Origin: Haemophilus sputorum CCUG 13788
GTDB lineage: Bacteria > Pseudomonadota > Gammaproteobacteria > Enterobacterales > Pasteurellaceae
Direction of reading: 5' to 3'
Assembly: GCF_000238795.1 (NCBI RefSeq)
Contig: NZ_AFNK01000001.1
Location: 1 to 64,000, forward strand
Length of the DNA stretch: 64,000 nucleotides
Of the stretch, positions 10,033 to 19,435 are shown in pieces; the stretch's first letter is position 1, and every line of letters starts with the position of its first letter. The notes beneath the pieces are model-generated. The model was not told the origin of the DNA. It worked only from the letters and a program-made list of their open reading frames with translations, and did not search any database. A program made the translations under genes and the position numbers.

Positions 10033-10195
10033 CGCTAGTTTAGCTGAAGGCGACCTAATAACCAATATCTCATATGGGAAAGCGGTCGAATTTTGCGAGA
10101 ATTTTACTGATTTAAGGCTGTGCAAGGCATCATAGTTGGCTGAAAGAGAAGCGCAGTTTTTTAATACATCGAATATTTTAAATATGGAGGTAATT

Positions 10196-10741
10196 ATGAC
10201 CCAAGTTTTTATTACGCATGGTTATACCGCAAACGGGAATAAGCATTGGTTCCCTTGGTTAGAGGAAGAACTGGCTAAGTTAGGCATTCCTTGTAAGCGG
10301 TTAAATATGCCAGATAGCGAACATCCGACGCCTGAAGCGTGGTTAGCACATCATCAGCAAGAAATTGTTCTTACGCCTGAAACAATTCTTATCGGGCATA
10401 GTTTAGGCTGTATTGCGAGCTTAAATTTTCTCGCAACAGCGCAGAAACCGATTAAGGCATTGATTTTAGTTTCGGGTTTTGGTGAAAAATTACCACATTT
10501 GCCGGAATTAGATGCGTTTGCAAATTTTTTCCAAAATCTGACCGCTTGCGTGCCAAGTCAGTGCCACGTTATTGCAGCGAGAAATGATAGCATTGTGCCT
10601 GCGGAATTTAGCCAGCGTTTAGCAGAAAACTTACAAGCAAGTTATTTGTGCTTGCCTACAGGCGGCCATTTTTTAGATAGAGAAGGCGTGACAACACTGC
10701 CTGAAGTATTAGATTTAATTCGAAAAATTGAACAAATTTAA
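10196..10741 (+). CDS. RBBP9/YdeN family serine hydrolase
   Basis: The ATG at 10196 is preceded by GGAGG at 5-9 bases; the frame stays open upstream to 10136 but without a ribosome site. The 181-residue protein is a small alpha/beta hydrolase of the RBBP9/YdeN type. It begins with VFITHGYTANGNKHWFPWL, has the nucleophile motif IGHSLGC, an acid in AARNDSIVP, and a histidine in GGHFLD. The substrate is unknown for the family. A USS in the coding strand (10541-10551) encodes NLTAC in the middle of the protein. It stands alone between divergent and tandem neighbours. Confidence 0.8.
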   Translation: MTQVFITHGYTANGNKHWFPWLEEELAKLGIPCKRLNMPDSEHPTPEAWLAHHQQEIVLTPETILIGHSLGCIASLNFLATAQKPIKALILVSGFGEKLPHLPELDAFANFFQNLTACVPSQCHVIAARNDSIVPAEFSQRLAENLQASYLCLPTGGHFLDREGVTTLPEVLDLIRKIEQI

Positions 10742-10745
10742 TAAG

Positions 10746-10761
10746 TGTGAAACGGATCACA
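10746..10761. promoter_or_regulatory. CRP binding site
   Basis: TGTGA and TCACA are separated by exactly six bases, flanked by AAG and TTT, which matches the 22-bp CRP consensus closely. The site lies just after the hydrolase stop and about 235 bp upstream of frdA, so it most likely serves frdABCD from a far-upstream position. Confidence 0.75.
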
Positions 10762-10880
10762 TTTTATTTTTTAAAATAAAGATATAGTAACAAGAATGTT
10801 AAGAAAACGTTATCGTAAGGTGCATATGAAGTAGTCATGCGTAATTTATTGAGAGCGATTCTTAATACACAAAGTCAATT

Positions 10881-10894
10881 TTGAGGTAGATCAG
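10881..10894. promoter_or_regulatory. FNR box upstream of frdA
   Basis: TTGAG-GTAG-ATCAG matches the FNR consensus TTGAT-N4-ATCAA at 8 of 10 positions, including both TTGA and ATCA cores, with the correct spacing. It lies 101 bp upstream of the frdA start. Anaerobic activation of fumarate reductase by FNR is the known pattern in related bacteria. Confidence 0.65.
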
Positions 10895-10994
10895 AAAACA
10901 CCTCTTTTTATGTAATAAATGGGGCGCGAAAGCTCATTTTAGTGGCAGAATAGAACTAATTCTTAAACGTGAAGTTCAATTTTTTGGAGTGAAT

Positions 10995-12791
10995 ATGCAA
11001 AGTGTTAATTTTGATGTAGCAATTATCGGCGCCGGTGGTGGCGGTTTACGTGCTGCGATTGCAGCAGCGGAAGCAAATCCGAACCTTAAAATTGCGTTAA
11101 TTTCAAAAGTTTACCCAATGCGTAGCCATACAGTGGCGGCAGAAGGGGGTTCAGCAGCGGTCATTAAAGACACCGACTCTTTTGATAACCACTTTAACGA
11201 TACCGTGGGCGGTGGCGACTGGTTATGTGAACAAGATGTCGTAGAATATTTCGTTGAGCATTCCCCAGTGGAAATGACCCAATTGGAGCGTTGGGGGTGT
11301 CCTTGGAGCCGTAAAGACGATGGTGATGTTAACGTTCGCCGTTTCGGTGGGATGAAAATTGAGCGTACTTGGTTCGCGGCAGATAAAACAGGCTTCCACA
11401 TCTTACATACACTTTTCCAAACTTCAATTAAATATCCTAATATCGTCCGTTTTGACGAGCATTTCGTACTTGATATTCTAACTGACAACGGCGAAGCGCG
11501 CGGTTGTGTTGCAATGAATATGATGGAAGGTACATTAGTTCAAATCAATGCAAATGCAGTTGTTATTGCAACAGGTGGTGGTTGCCGTACTTATCGTTTC
11601 AATACTAATGGCGGCATCGTAACAGGTGATGGTTTATCTATGGCATATCGTCATGGTGTTGCATTACGTGATATGGAGTTCGTTCAATATCACCCAACAG
11701 GCTTACCAAACACTGGCATTTTGATGACCGAAGGTTGTCGTGGTGAAGGTGGTATCTTAGTCAATAAAGATGGCTATCGCTACTTACAAGATTATGGTCT
11801 AGGCCCTGAAACTCCAGTGGGCAAACCAGAAAATAAATACATGGAATTAGGCCCACGTGATAAAGTTTCTCAAGCATTCTGGCAAGAGTGGCGTAAAGGC
11901 AACACATTAAAAACCGCTAAAGGCGTGGATGTAGTGCACTTAGATTTACGTCATTTAGGGGAAAAACACTTAACCGAACGTTTACCGTTTATTTGTGAGT
12001 TAGCACGTGCATATGAAGGGGTTGACCCAGTTCATCAACCGATTCCGGTTCGTCCAGTTGTTCACTACACCATGGGCGGTATCGATGTGGACATTAATGC
12101 AGAAACCTCAATTAAAGGTTTATTCGCAGTAGGTGAGTGCGCATCTTCTGGTTTACACGGTGCAAACCGTTTAGGTTCTAACTCATTAGCAGAGCTTGTC
12201 GTGTTCGGTAAGGTGGCAGGTGAAAATGCTGCTCGTCGTGCTTCAGAAGCTAAACCTGCAAACCAAGCACACCTTGATGCACAAGCACAAGATATCGTAG
12301 CGCGTTTACATGCGTTAGCTAATCAAGAAGGTAACGAATCTTGGTCACAAATTCGTAATGAAATGGGTGATTCAATGGAAGAAGGTTGCGGTATTTATCG
12401 TACACAAGAAAGTATGGAAGCAACCGTCAACAAAATTGAAGAGCTTAAAGAACGTTATAAACGTGTGAGCGTGAAAGATAAATCAAGCGTATTTAACACG
12501 GATTTACTCTATAAAATTGAATTAGGTTTCATCTTAGATGTAGCGCAATCTATTGCATGTTCTGCTGTTGAACGTAAAGAATCTCGTGGTGCGCACCAAC
12601 GTTTAGATGCGACAGAGCGTGATGATGTGAATTATTTAAAACACTCATTAGCTTTCTATAATGCAGAAGGTAAACCAACAATTAAATACAGCGATGTAAA
12701 AATCACGAAATCACAACCGGCAAAACGTGTTTACGGTGCAGAAGCTGAAGCACAAGAAAAAGCGAAAAAAGCGGCTCAGGCTGCAAAATAA
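10995..12791 (+). CDS. frdA: Fumarate reductase flavoprotein subunit
   Basis: FrdA is the catalytic subunit of the quinol:fumarate reductase that ends anaerobic respiration at the cytoplasmic face of the inner membrane. The ATG at 10995 has GGAG six bases upstream; the GTG at 10989 overlaps that site. The 598 residues include the N-terminal FAD dinucleotide motif [10 protein letters not shown] (11-20), H45 in [11 protein letters not shown] for covalent FAD attachment, [13 protein letters not shown], the active-site region with HYTMGG and [12 protein letters not shown], and a basic C-terminal domain. It is the first gene of frdABCD. Confidence 0.98.
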   Translation: MQSVNFDVAIIGAGGGGLRAAIAAAEANPNLKIALISKVYPMRSHTVAAEGGSAAVIKDTDSFDNHFNDTVGGGDWLCEQDVVEYFVEHSPVEMTQLERWGCPWSRKDDGDVNVRRFGGMKIERTWFAADKTGFHILHTLFQTSIKYPNIVRFDEHFVLDILTDNGEARGCVAMNMMEGTLVQINANAVVIATGGGCRTYRFNTNGGIVTGDGLSMAYRHGVALRDMEFVQYHPTGLPNTGILMTEGCRGEGGILVNKDGYRYLQDYGLGPETPVGKPENKYMELGPRDKVSQAFWQEWRKGNTLKTAKGVDVVHLDLRHLGEKHLTERLPFICELARAYEGVDPVHQPIPVRPVVHYTMGGIDVDINAETSIKGLFAVGECASSGLHGANRLGSNSLAELVVFGKVAGENAARRASEAKPANQAHLDAQAQDIVARLHALANQEGNESWSQIRNEMGDSMEEGCGIYRTQESMEATVNKIEELKERYKRVSVKDKSSVFNTDLLYKIELGFILDVAQSIACSAVERKESRGAHQRLDATERDDVNYLKHSLAFYNAEGKPTIKYSDVKITKSQPAKRVYGAEAEAQEKAKKAAQAAK

Positions 12792-12805
12792 TGGAGGGTA
12801 ACAAA

Positions 12806-13576
12806 ATGGCAAATGTAAATACAATGACCGTCGAAGTGTTACGCTACAACCCTGAAGTGGATAGCGAACCGCATTTAGACAAATACCAAGTCCCTTATGA
12901 TAGCCAAACTTCATTATTAGATGCACTCGGTTATATTAAAGATGAGTTACAACCTGAGCTTTCTTATCGCTGGTCTTGCCGTATGGCAATTTGTGGTTCA
13001 TGTGGGATGATGGTAAATGGCAAACCAAAATTAGCTTGTAAAACGTTCTTACGTGATTACAGCGGACATATGCGTATTGAGCCACTACAAAACTTCCCAA
13101 TTGAGCGCGATTTAGTTGTGGATTTAAGCCACTTCTTAGATAGCCTTGAAGCGATTAAACCTTACATCATTGATAATAAAGCACCAGCGCTTTCAGGAAA
13201 TCCGGCACCGGATGCGGAATTGAAGAAAAGTCGTACCAAACAAACACCTGCACAGCTTGAGAAATATCGTCAATTCTCAATGTGTATCAACTGTGGTTTA
13301 TGTTACGCCGCTTGTCCGCAGTTTGGTTTAAATCCTGAATTCTTAGGTCCTGCAGTATTAACGCTTGCTCATCGTTATAACTTAGATAACCGTGATAATG
13401 GCCGTGCAGAGCGTATGAAACTGTTAAGCAGTAAAAACGGTGTTTGGAGTTGTACTTTCGTGGGTTATTGTTCAGAAGTGTGTCCGAAACATGTAGGGCC
13501 GGCATCTGCAATTAACCAAGGTAAATTGGAAAGTGCAAAAGATTATGTAATTTCAATGATCAAACCAAAAGGCTAG
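12806..13576 (+). CDS. frdB: Fumarate reductase iron-sulfur subunit
   Basis: FrdB passes electrons from menaquinol to FrdA through three Fe-S centres. GGAGGG at 12793-12798 selects the ATG at 12806; an in-frame ATG at 12791 overlaps the frdA stop and has no site of its own. The 256 residues carry the [2Fe-2S] motif [12 protein letters not shown] with a later C, and the two cluster motifs [12 protein letters not shown] and [14 protein letters not shown] in the C-terminal ferredoxin domain. It is 12 residues longer than the E. coli protein. Confidence 0.98.
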   Translation: MANVNTMTVEVLRYNPEVDSEPHLDKYQVPYDSQTSLLDALGYIKDELQPELSYRWSCRMAICGSCGMMVNGKPKLACKTFLRDYSGHMRIEPLQNFPIERDLVVDLSHFLDSLEAIKPYIIDNKAPALSGNPAPDAELKKSRTKQTPAQLEKYRQFSMCINCGLCYAACPQFGLNPEFLGPAVLTLAHRYNLDNRDNGRAERMKLLSSKNGVWSCTFVGYCSEVCPKHVGPASAINQGKLESAKDYVISMIKPKG

Positions 13577-13584
13577 GGGGAAAT

Positions 13585-13980
13585 ATGACAGCAACAACAA
13601 AACGCAAAGTCTATGTGCGTGAAATGAAAGCAAATTGGTGGCAAAAACTACCATTTTACAAAATGTATATGGTGCGTGAAGCAACCTCAATCCCAACGGT
13701 TTGGTTTAGCCTAGTCTTATTTTATGGTGTGATTACTTTAGGTAGAGGCACTTTTGCAACAGATTTTGTTAGCTTCGTACAAAATCCAATTGTGATTGTC
13801 TTCAATCTCATTTCATTAGCAGCCATTCTTTATCATGCTGCAACCTTGTTTGAAATGACACCACAAGCAATGCCAATTATGGTTAAAGGACAATTTTTAC
13901 CAATTAACTTCGTGAAAAAAGTGTTCTGGGGCATTACTGGGGTAATTAGCCTTGTTGTCTTAGTATTAGCTTATATTTAA
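13585..13980 (+). CDS. frdC: Fumarate reductase membrane anchor subunit C
   Basis: The 131-residue membrane protein has three hydrophobic helices and the N-terminal basic stretch seen in FrdC (KRKVYVREMKANWWQKLPFY). With FrdD it anchors the enzyme and forms the menaquinol site. It begins 9 bp after frdB, with GGGGG as ribosome site. Confidence 0.97.
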   Translation: MTATTKRKVYVREMKANWWQKLPFYKMYMVREATSIPTVWFSLVLFYGVITLGRGTFATDFVSFVQNPIVIVFNLISLAAILYHAATLFEMTPQAMPIMVKGQFLPINFVKKVFWGITGVISLVVLVLAYI

Positions 13981-13989
13981 GGGGGAGAT

Positions 13990-14340
13990 ATGAGTAATAA
14001 AGTATTTGATACCAAACGTTCTAACGAGCCACCTGTTTGGTTATTATTCAGTGCTGGCGGCATGGTTAGCGCACTATTTTTCCCAATCTTGATTTTAGTA
14101 TTAGGCGTTTTACTTCCGCTTGGTTTAGTTACACCAGACAATATCATTGCTTTTGCACATACCGGTATTGGTAAATTAGCGATTTTAATGTTCACTATTT
14201 TCCCAATGTGGGCAGGTATGCACCGTATCCACCACGGATTACATGACTTAAAAGTGCACTTCCCAGCGGGTAACTTAGTATTCTACGGATTATCTGCTAT
14301 TTTTACCTTAGCAATTATTTGTTTAACGTTAAGTTTGTAA
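13990..14340 (+). CDS. frdD: Fumarate reductase membrane anchor subunit D
   Basis: The 116-residue protein has three membrane helices and the conserved [16 protein letters not shown]-terminal region and HRIHHGLHD segment of FrdD. It completes the menaquinol-binding anchor. It starts 10 bp after frdC, with a GGGGGA ribosome site, and a strong terminator follows. Confidence 0.97.
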   Translation: MSNKVFDTKRSNEPPVWLLFSAGGMVSALFFPILILVLGVLLPLGLVTPDNIIAFAHTGIGKLAILMFTIFPMWAGMHRIHHGLHDLKVHFPAGNLVFYGLSAIFTLAIICLTLSL

Positions 14341-14364
14341 TCTTACAAGCGGTCTAAAAAACAT

Positions 14365-14400
14365 AAAGCCTTGCAAATTTTTGTTTGCAGGGCTTTTTTG
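14365..14400 (+). terminator. Terminator of frdABCD
   Basis: A 13-bp stem (14365-14377 against 14384-14396, one G-T type mismatch) with a T run follows frdD by 25 bp. A USS core (ACAAGCGGTC) lies just upstream at 14345-14354. Confidence 0.85.
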
Positions 14401-14460
14401 CTTTTTGATTGAATCAATTTGATTTAGAATTTGATTTCTTGATACAGAAAAGGAAACACC

Positions 14461-14577
14461 ATGAAAAAATTGATTATTGTGGCATTGCTTGCAGGGTTTG
14501 GTTTAACCGCTTGCGGCGTAAAAGGCCCGCTTTATTTTCCTGAAAAAACAGCAGAACAGCCTACACAAACAGCATAA
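14461..14577 (+). CDS. lptM: LptM (YifL-type) small lipoprotein
   Basis: The 38-residue protein starts MKKLIIVALLAGFGLTACG and continues VKGPLYFPE, the conserved LptM/YifL motif. The signal peptide ends in the lipobox L-T-A-C, so C18 is lipidated. LptM assists maturation of the LptD/LptE LPS translocon in E. coli. The gene stands before lysA, as in other gammaproteobacteria. A GGAAA site precedes the ATG. The USS core ACCGCTTG (14496-14503) encodes the lipobox itself. Confidence 0.9.
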   Translation: MKKLIIVALLAGFGLTACGVKGPLYFPEKTAEQPTQTA

Positions 14578-14590
14578 ATTGATCATCACA

Positions 14591-14631
14591 AGCGGTCGAA
14601 TTTCGCAAAAGTTTTGCAAAATTTGACCGCT
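14591..14631. terminator. Inverted USS pair between lptM and lysA
   Basis: AGCGGTCGAATTT (14591-14603) faces AAATTTGACCGCT (14619-14631) with one mismatch, forming a 13-bp stem. There is no T run, so termination is probably partial and lysA may receive read-through. Confidence 0.5.
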
Positions 14632-14654
14632 CTCACAAACACAACGGAAATCCA

Positions 14655-15911
14655 ATGAATCATTTTGAATATAAAAACCAACAACTTTTTGCCGAAGAGG
14701 TGGCCATTGCAGACATTATTAAAGCGCATGGTACTCCTGCTTATATTTATTCCCGTGCTACGCTAGAACGCCATTGGCATGCCTTTGATAACGCATTTGG
14801 CGAGCACCCGCATTTAATTTGCTTTGCCGTAAAATCTAATTCTAATATTGCATTACTCAATGTCATGGCAAAGCTTGGTTCAGGCTTTGATATTGTCTCA
14901 CAAGGTGAATTAGAGCGCGTGTTAGCAGCGGGTGGCGATGCTTCCAAAGTGGTGTTCTCGGGTGTGGCAAAATCACACAGCGAAATTGCACGTGCTTTAG
15001 AAGTCGGTGTGCGTTGTTTTAATGTGGAATCAATTCCTGAACTACATCGTATCAATGAAGTGGCGGGAAAAATGGGTAAAGTTGCGCCAATTTCTCTACG
15101 TGTGAATCCAGACGTGGATGCAAAAACGCACCCATATATTTCTACTGGCTTAAAAGAAAATAAATTCGGTGTTAGTGTGCAACAAGCACGAGAAGTGTAT
15201 CGTTTAGCAAAAAGCTTACCGAATGTGAAAATTACCGGTATGGATTGTCATATCGGTTCACAATTAACCGAGCTTCAACCGTTTTTAGATGCGACCGATC
15301 GCTTAATTGTTTTAATGGAGCAACTCAAAGAAGACGGGATTGAATTGCACCACTTGGATTTAGGCGGTGGTTTAGGTGTGCCATATCATGGCGAGCAGCC
15401 TCCGCATCCTACCGAATATGCGAAGGCATTGTTGGAAAAACTTAAAGCTTATCCAAATTTAGAAATCATTCTCGAACCAGGGCGTGCGATTAGTGCGAAT
15501 GCAGGGATTTTGGTCACAAAAGTGGAATATCTGAAATCAAACGAAGATCGTAATTTTGCGATTGTAGATACTGGAATGAACGATATGATTCGTCCAGCCT
15601 TATATGAAGCGTATATGGAAATTACAGAGGTTGATCAATCACTTAATCGCGAAGCTTCCGTTTATGATGTTGTTGGACCGATCTGTGAAACCTCTGACTT
15701 CTTAGGGAAAGCGAGAACCTTATCTGTCTCAGAAGGCGATTACGTAGCAATGCGCTCCGCTGGGGCTTATGGGGCTGCGATGTCATCAACCTATAATTCT
15801 CGCCCACAAGCGGTCGAAATTTTAGTAGATGGTGCAAAAGCGCACTTAATTAAGGCAAGAGCGGATTTTGCGGATTTGTGGCGCTTAGAGCGATTATTAC
15901 CGCAAGACTAA
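14655..15911 (+). CDS. lysA: Diaminopimelate decarboxylase
   Basis: LysA converts meso-diaminopimelate to lysine with PLP, the last step of lysine synthesis. The 418 residues match the usual length. K60 in CFAVKSNSN binds PLP. HIGSQ, the glycine loop LDLGGGLGVPY, EPGRAI and the late CETSDFLG and AGAYG motifs complete the alanine-racemase-like barrel and C-terminal domain. ACGGAA precedes the start. A USS at 15807-15815 encodes QAVEI. Confidence 0.97.
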   Translation: MNHFEYKNQQLFAEEVAIADIIKAHGTPAYIYSRATLERHWHAFDNAFGEHPHLICFAVKSNSNIALLNVMAKLGSGFDIVSQGELERVLAAGGDASKVVFSGVAKSHSEIARALEVGVRCFNVESIPELHRINEVAGKMGKVAPISLRVNPDVDAKTHPYISTGLKENKFGVSVQQAREVYRLAKSLPNVKITGMDCHIGSQLTELQPFLDATDRLIVLMEQLKEDGIELHHLDLGGGLGVPYHGEQPPHPTEYAKALLEKLKAYPNLEIILEPGRAISANAGILVTKVEYLKSNEDRNFAIVDTGMNDMIRPALYEAYMEITEVDQSLNREASVYDVVGPICETSDFLGKARTLSVSEGDYVAMRSAGAYGAAMSSTYNSRPQAVEILVDGAKAHLIKARADFADLWRLERLLPQD

Positions 15912-15925
15912 TCAGAGTAGAATAG

Positions 15926-15955
15926 AAAGGCGTGATCAAATATCACGCCTTTTTA
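15926..15955 (+). terminator. Terminator of lysA
   Basis: A perfect 11-bp stem (15926-15936 against 15942-15952) with a T run lies 15 bp after the lysA stop. Confidence 0.88.
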
Positions 15956-15986
15956 TTGTAATGAAGCTGATGTGCTGAATAAATAA

Positions 15987-16015
15987 AAAAACGGGAACCA
16001 TAAGTTCCCGTTTTT
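15987..16015 (-). terminator. Terminator of secE-nusG
   Basis: A perfect 12-bp stem (15987-15998 against 16004-16015) is flanked by A and T runs. It lies 15 bp beyond the nusG stop on the minus strand and could work in both directions. Confidence 0.88.
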
Positions 16016-16030
16016 AAGTTATCTTGAAGA

Positions 16031-16600
16031 TTATTGTTTCTCAACTTGGTTGAATTCAAGTTCAACTGGCGTTGCACGACCGAAGATAGATACAGACACT
16101 TTAACGCGGCCTTTTTCGTAATCCACTTCTTCCACCGTACCGGTAAAGTCAGCGAATGGACCTTCAGTAACACGTACATTTTCACCAGGATGATATTCAT
16201 TACGGTGACGTGGTTTTTCAGCTGTTTCTTGAACACGGTTAAGGATTAAGTCAGCTTCTTTTTTAGAAATTGGTGCGGGTTTATCTGCAGTTCCACCGAT
16301 AAAGCCCATTACACGAGGTACACTGCGCACAAGTTGCCAAGTGTAGTCGTTCATTTCCATTTCAACTAATACATAACCCGGGAAGAATTTACGTTCAGTT
16401 TTACGGCGTTTACCACCTACGTTTTCAACGATTTCTTCGGTTGGCACTAATACTTCACCGAAAGAATCTTCCATTTTGTGAAGTTTGATATATTCACGTA
16501 AAGTAACTGCCACACGGTTTTCAAAACCAGAAAAGGCTTGTAATACATACCAACGTTTTTTTGCCGGTTCGCTAGAAGTTGTTGTTTCTAATTCGCTCAT
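16031..16600 (-). CDS. nusG: Transcription elongation/termination factor NusG
   Basis: NusG binds the RNA polymerase clamp, aids Rho termination, antitermination and coupling to ribosomal S10. The 189 residues show the N-terminal NGN domain ([38 protein letters not shown]) and the C-terminal KOW domain ([17 protein letters not shown]). It is 12 bp downstream of secE, as in most bacteria, but the usual rplK does not follow. Confidence 0.97.
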   Translation of the reverse strand: MSELETTTSSEPAKKRWYVLQAFSGFENRVAVTLREYIKLHKMEDSFGEVLVPTEEIVENVGGKRRKTERKFFPGYVLVEMEMNDYTWQLVRSVPRVMGFIGGTADKPAPISKKEADLILNRVQETAEKPRHRNEYHPGENVRVTEGPFADFTGTVEEVDYEKGRVKVSVSIFGRATPVELEFNQVEKQ

Positions 16601-16612
16601 TTTAATGCCTTA

Positions 16613-17020
16613 TTATAAGTTGGTTAAAAATGCGACCAATCGAACGATGATAGAGTCGATACCCCATAACACTAAAGAAACCACTACACACATCGCAATT
16701 ACGATTAAGGTTGTTTGGGTCGCTTCTGGACGGGTTGGCCAAATAATTTTACGTAATTCGGTACGAGACTCTTTAATAAAGTGAATGGTTTTTTGACCTT
16801 GATTGGTAAGCGCAGCGGCTGCTACAGCGCCTGCACCTAATGCTACTAACGCTAATACACGTACAACTAATGAAAGTTGTGCGGCAAAGTAAGTATTGCC
16901 TACTGCTGCAACGATAATTAACGCTACTGCGATAATCCAAAGCAAGGTATTTGTGCCTTTGCTTTTTTCCCCTTTATCTTGAACTTGTTCAGGGGCTTTC
17001 TTTTTAATTTCTGTCGCCAT
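16613..17020 (-). CDS. secE: Protein translocase subunit SecE
   Basis: SecE clamps the SecY channel in the inner membrane. The 135-residue form has two hydrophobic helices near residues 27-66, then the conserved cytoplasmic helix (FIKESRTELRKIIWPTRPEATQ) and the final membrane helix. This three-helix layout is that of enteric SecE. No tRNA or tufB gene precedes it. Confidence 0.95.
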   Translation of the reverse strand: MATEIKKKAPEQVQDKGEKSKGTNTLLWIIAVALIIVAAVGNTYFAAQLSLVVRVLALVALGAGAVAAAALTNQGQKTIHFIKESRTELRKIIWPTRPEATQTTLIVIAMCVVVSLVLWGIDSIIVRLVAFLTNL

Positions 17021-17132
17021 ATAAAACCTAAAATGATGTAAGAGAAAATATCTAATTTTTAAAAGCGTATGATTCTATCATTTCATGACCGATTTAGCAC
17101 GATCTTTCTATTCGATTTCACACTAAAATTAA

Positions 17133-17163
17133 AGGCTGAATCTGTATTATATAGATTCAGCCT
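17133..17163 (-). terminator. Terminator of yidC
   Basis: A perfect 11-bp stem (17133-17143 against 17153-17163) lies 20 bp after the yidC stop and is followed on the minus strand by a T-rich stretch. Confidence 0.75.
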
Positions 17164-17183
17164 CAGTTTAATTACACCGTGTT

Positions 17184-18815
17184 TTATTTTTTACGGGTAT
17201 GTAAGCCTTTTTTCTCTAATTGGCGGTAAATCCACCATTGTTGTACTAAGGTAATACAGTTAGAGGTTAACCAGTAAAGCACTAAGCCTGCAGGGAAGAA
17301 CAGGAAGAATGCAGTAAAGATAACCGGCATAAACATCATCACTTTTTGTTGCATTGGATCAGCAACAGGGGTTGGTGACATTTTTTGTAATAAGAACATT
17401 GAGCCACCCATCAACAATGGGAAAATGAAGTATGGATCTTGGGCTGATAAGTCATGAATCCAACCGAAGAATGGTGCATGACGTAATTCTACAGCTTCCA
17501 TGAATGTCCAATATAACGCGATGAAAATTGGCATTTGAATCAGAATCGGTAAGCAACCACCCATTGGGTTTACTTTCTCTTCTTTATACAATTTCATCAT
17601 CTCTTGGCTCATACGTTGACGGTCATCACCAAAACGCTCACGCATTTCTTGGATTTTCGGCTGCAACATACGCATTTTTGCCATTGAGGTGTATTGCGCT
17701 TTAGTAAGTGGATAAAGTAAACTTTTTACCACGATGGTCACTAAAATAATCGCGATACCCCAGTTAGACACAACTTTTTGAATCGTTGTTAATAACCAGA
17801 ATAATGGTTTCGCAATGAACCATGCCCAACCGTAATCGACGGTTAAATCAAGATGTTCTGCAACTTCAGCCATTTCGTGTTGGTTTTTCGGGCCAGTCCA
17901 TAAAGCAGTTTGGATGGTTGCTTCGTTGTTTGGAGCGATTGTGGTAATTGCGCCACGGTAACCTATATTCGCAAAGCGTTTATCTTCAGAGATACGTGTA
18001 AACAAGGTCATATCTTGGTTTTGTGGTGGTACCCACGCAGAAGAGAAATAGTGTTGTAATAATGCAACCCAACCGGTTTTACTTTCAATAGATAAACCTG
18101 ATTTTTCCATATCTTGGAAACTATATTTTTTGTAGTTGGTTTCCGAAGATGAGTAAGCGCCGCCAGTATAGGTTGGCATAGCTAAGTTGCCAGAGTTTTC
18201 TACGATAGTATGTTTTAACTGTCCGTAAGGCTGAACTTCAATCGTTTCCGCACTGTTGTTTTTCACGTTGAAATCAACGCCTACGTTATAGCTGCCACGT
18301 TTTAAAGTGAAGGTTTTGGTATAAACCACACCATCTTTCTCAACGGTTAATGGCACACGAATTTCATTTTGACCATCGGCCAATTTAAAGCTATCTGCGC
18401 TTGCTTGATATTGCGCACGACCTGCATTGGTATCGATCCCGTTTTTACCCACTAAACCACTTTGTGCGATATAAGTAAGGTTGCTGTTATCTTGTAACAA
18501 CTCAAATGGGGTGTTTGATTGTAATTCAGCGTTAAGTTTTAATAAGTCAGAATCAACGACATCACCGCCTAGCGTGTCAACGGTTAAACGTAAAACATCG
18601 CTTTCGATGGTAATAGTTTTTCCTTTGCTCACCATATCTGAGGTGGTGGAGTCAGAAGAACTAGACGCCGGCACATCGCCTGATGATTGTTGCGCTTGGA
18701 CTTGTGCTTGCTTCTGGGCTTGGATTTCAGGGTTGAATTCCTGCTGCCAGGTCGTAAATAATAGAAACGACACCAAGAACAGTCCCATGACCAATAAACT
18801 ACGATTTGAATTCAT
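17184..18815 (-). CDS. yidC: Membrane protein insertase YidC
   Basis: YidC inserts and folds inner-membrane proteins with or without SecYEG. The 543 residues have the N-terminal anchor ([15 protein letters not shown]), the large periplasmic beta-sandwich (~60-330), and the conserved five-helix core. The core includes the [15 protein letters not shown] coiled-coil region, [18 protein letters not shown] and the C-terminal LYWLTSN. It ends in a short basic tail. The usual rpmH-rnpA-yidD genes are not upstream; ydiI lies there instead. Confidence 0.97.
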   Translation of the reverse strand: MNSNRSLLVMGLFLVSFLLFTTWQQEFNPEIQAQKQAQVQAQQSSGDVPASSSSDSTTSDMVSKGKTITIESDVLRLTVDTLGGDVVDSDLLKLNAELQSNTPFELLQDNSNLTYIAQSGLVGKNGIDTNAGRAQYQASADSFKLADGQNEIRVPLTVEKDGVVYTKTFTLKRGSYNVGVDFNVKNNSAETIEVQPYGQLKHTIVENSGNLAMPTYTGGAYSSSETNYKKYSFQDMEKSGLSIESKTGWVALLQHYFSSAWVPPQNQDMTLFTRISEDKRFANIGYRGAITTIAPNNEATIQTALWTGPKNQHEMAEVAEHLDLTVDYGWAWFIAKPLFWLLTTIQKVVSNWGIAIILVTIVVKSLLYPLTKAQYTSMAKMRMLQPKIQEMRERFGDDRQRMSQEMMKLYKEEKVNPMGGCLPILIQMPIFIALYWTFMEAVELRHAPFFGWIHDLSAQDPYFIFPLLMGGSMFLLQKMSPTPVADPMQQKVMMFMPVIFTAFFLFFPAGLVLYWLTSNCITLVQQWWIYRQLEKKGLHTRKK

Positions 18816-18943
18816 GTGGAATTTCTCTTAAGTAAAGGAATGGATAAAAGAATAGCATTCTATAATAGGTTGTTCATATCTCCAACCGCCTTTTTAAACA
18901 GCGGTCAGATTTTCAAAGAATTTTGCAAAAAATTCACAAAATC

Positions 18944-19372
18944 TTACCGCTTGTCTAACACTTTTACCGATAAGCGGGAAATGGCACAAAGGTTGCCTTG
19001 TTCATCTTTGGTTTCAATTTGCCAAACTTGCACTTCTCGTCCAACTTTTAATGGAAAGGCGCGAGCAATCGCTTTTTCGCCCTCTTTGATGGATTTTAAA
19101 TGGCTAATGTTTAATTCCATTCCCACCGCAATTTGATTTGGTTCGCAAAGCAATAAGGCACCTGCATTGGCGACGGTTTCTGCTAAGGCTGCAGAAACAC
19201 CACCATGTAATACCCCAAATGGTTGTTTGGTGCGTCTGTCAACGGTTAATTCAGCGGTAATGTCTGAGGCGCCGATTTCTGTAAAAATAATCCCTAAATG
19301 TGCGACGGCTGTGCCTTCACATAGAGATGTTAATTGTTCTGGGGTAGCGGTTTGTTTCCAAATAGGCGTCAT
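18944..19372 (-). CDS. menI: MenI/YdiI-type hotdog thioesterase
   Basis: The 142-residue protein is a hotdog-fold acyl-CoA thioesterase with the family signature GVLHGGVSAALAETVA: H56-G-G and the catalytic glutamate E65. It is close to YdiI, which hydrolyses 1,4-dihydroxy-2-naphthoyl-CoA in menaquinone synthesis and also accepts other acyl-CoAs. The gene follows ydiJ with a terminator between them, an arrangement also known in H. influenzae. The link to menaquinone fits frdABCD, menD and menH in this window. The exact substrate is inference. Confidence 0.8.
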   Translation of the reverse strand: MTPIWKQTATPEQLTSLCEGTAVAHLGIIFTEIGASDITAELTVDRRTKQPFGVLHGGVSAALAETVANAGALLLCEPNQIAVGMELNISHLKSIKEGEKAIARAFPLKVGREVQVWQIETKDEQGNLCAISRLSVKVLDKR

Positions 19373-19402
19373 TTTTTCCTCTTTAAAATTGAATAATCAT
19401 AA

Positions 19403-19428
19403 AACGCCCCGCAAGATTGCGGGGTGTT
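19403..19428 (-). terminator. Terminator of ydiJ
   Basis: A GC-rich 11-bp stem (19403-19413 against 19418-19428, one G-T pair) lies 8 bp past the ydiJ stop, with TTTT following on the minus strand. Confidence 0.8.
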
Positions 19429-19435
19429 GAAATCG

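Noticed and set aside
10136-10195. Longer N-terminus for the RBBP9-like hydrolase
   Set aside because: The extra residues start at TTG without a ribosome site and do not match the family. GGAGG before the ATG at 10196 decides the start.
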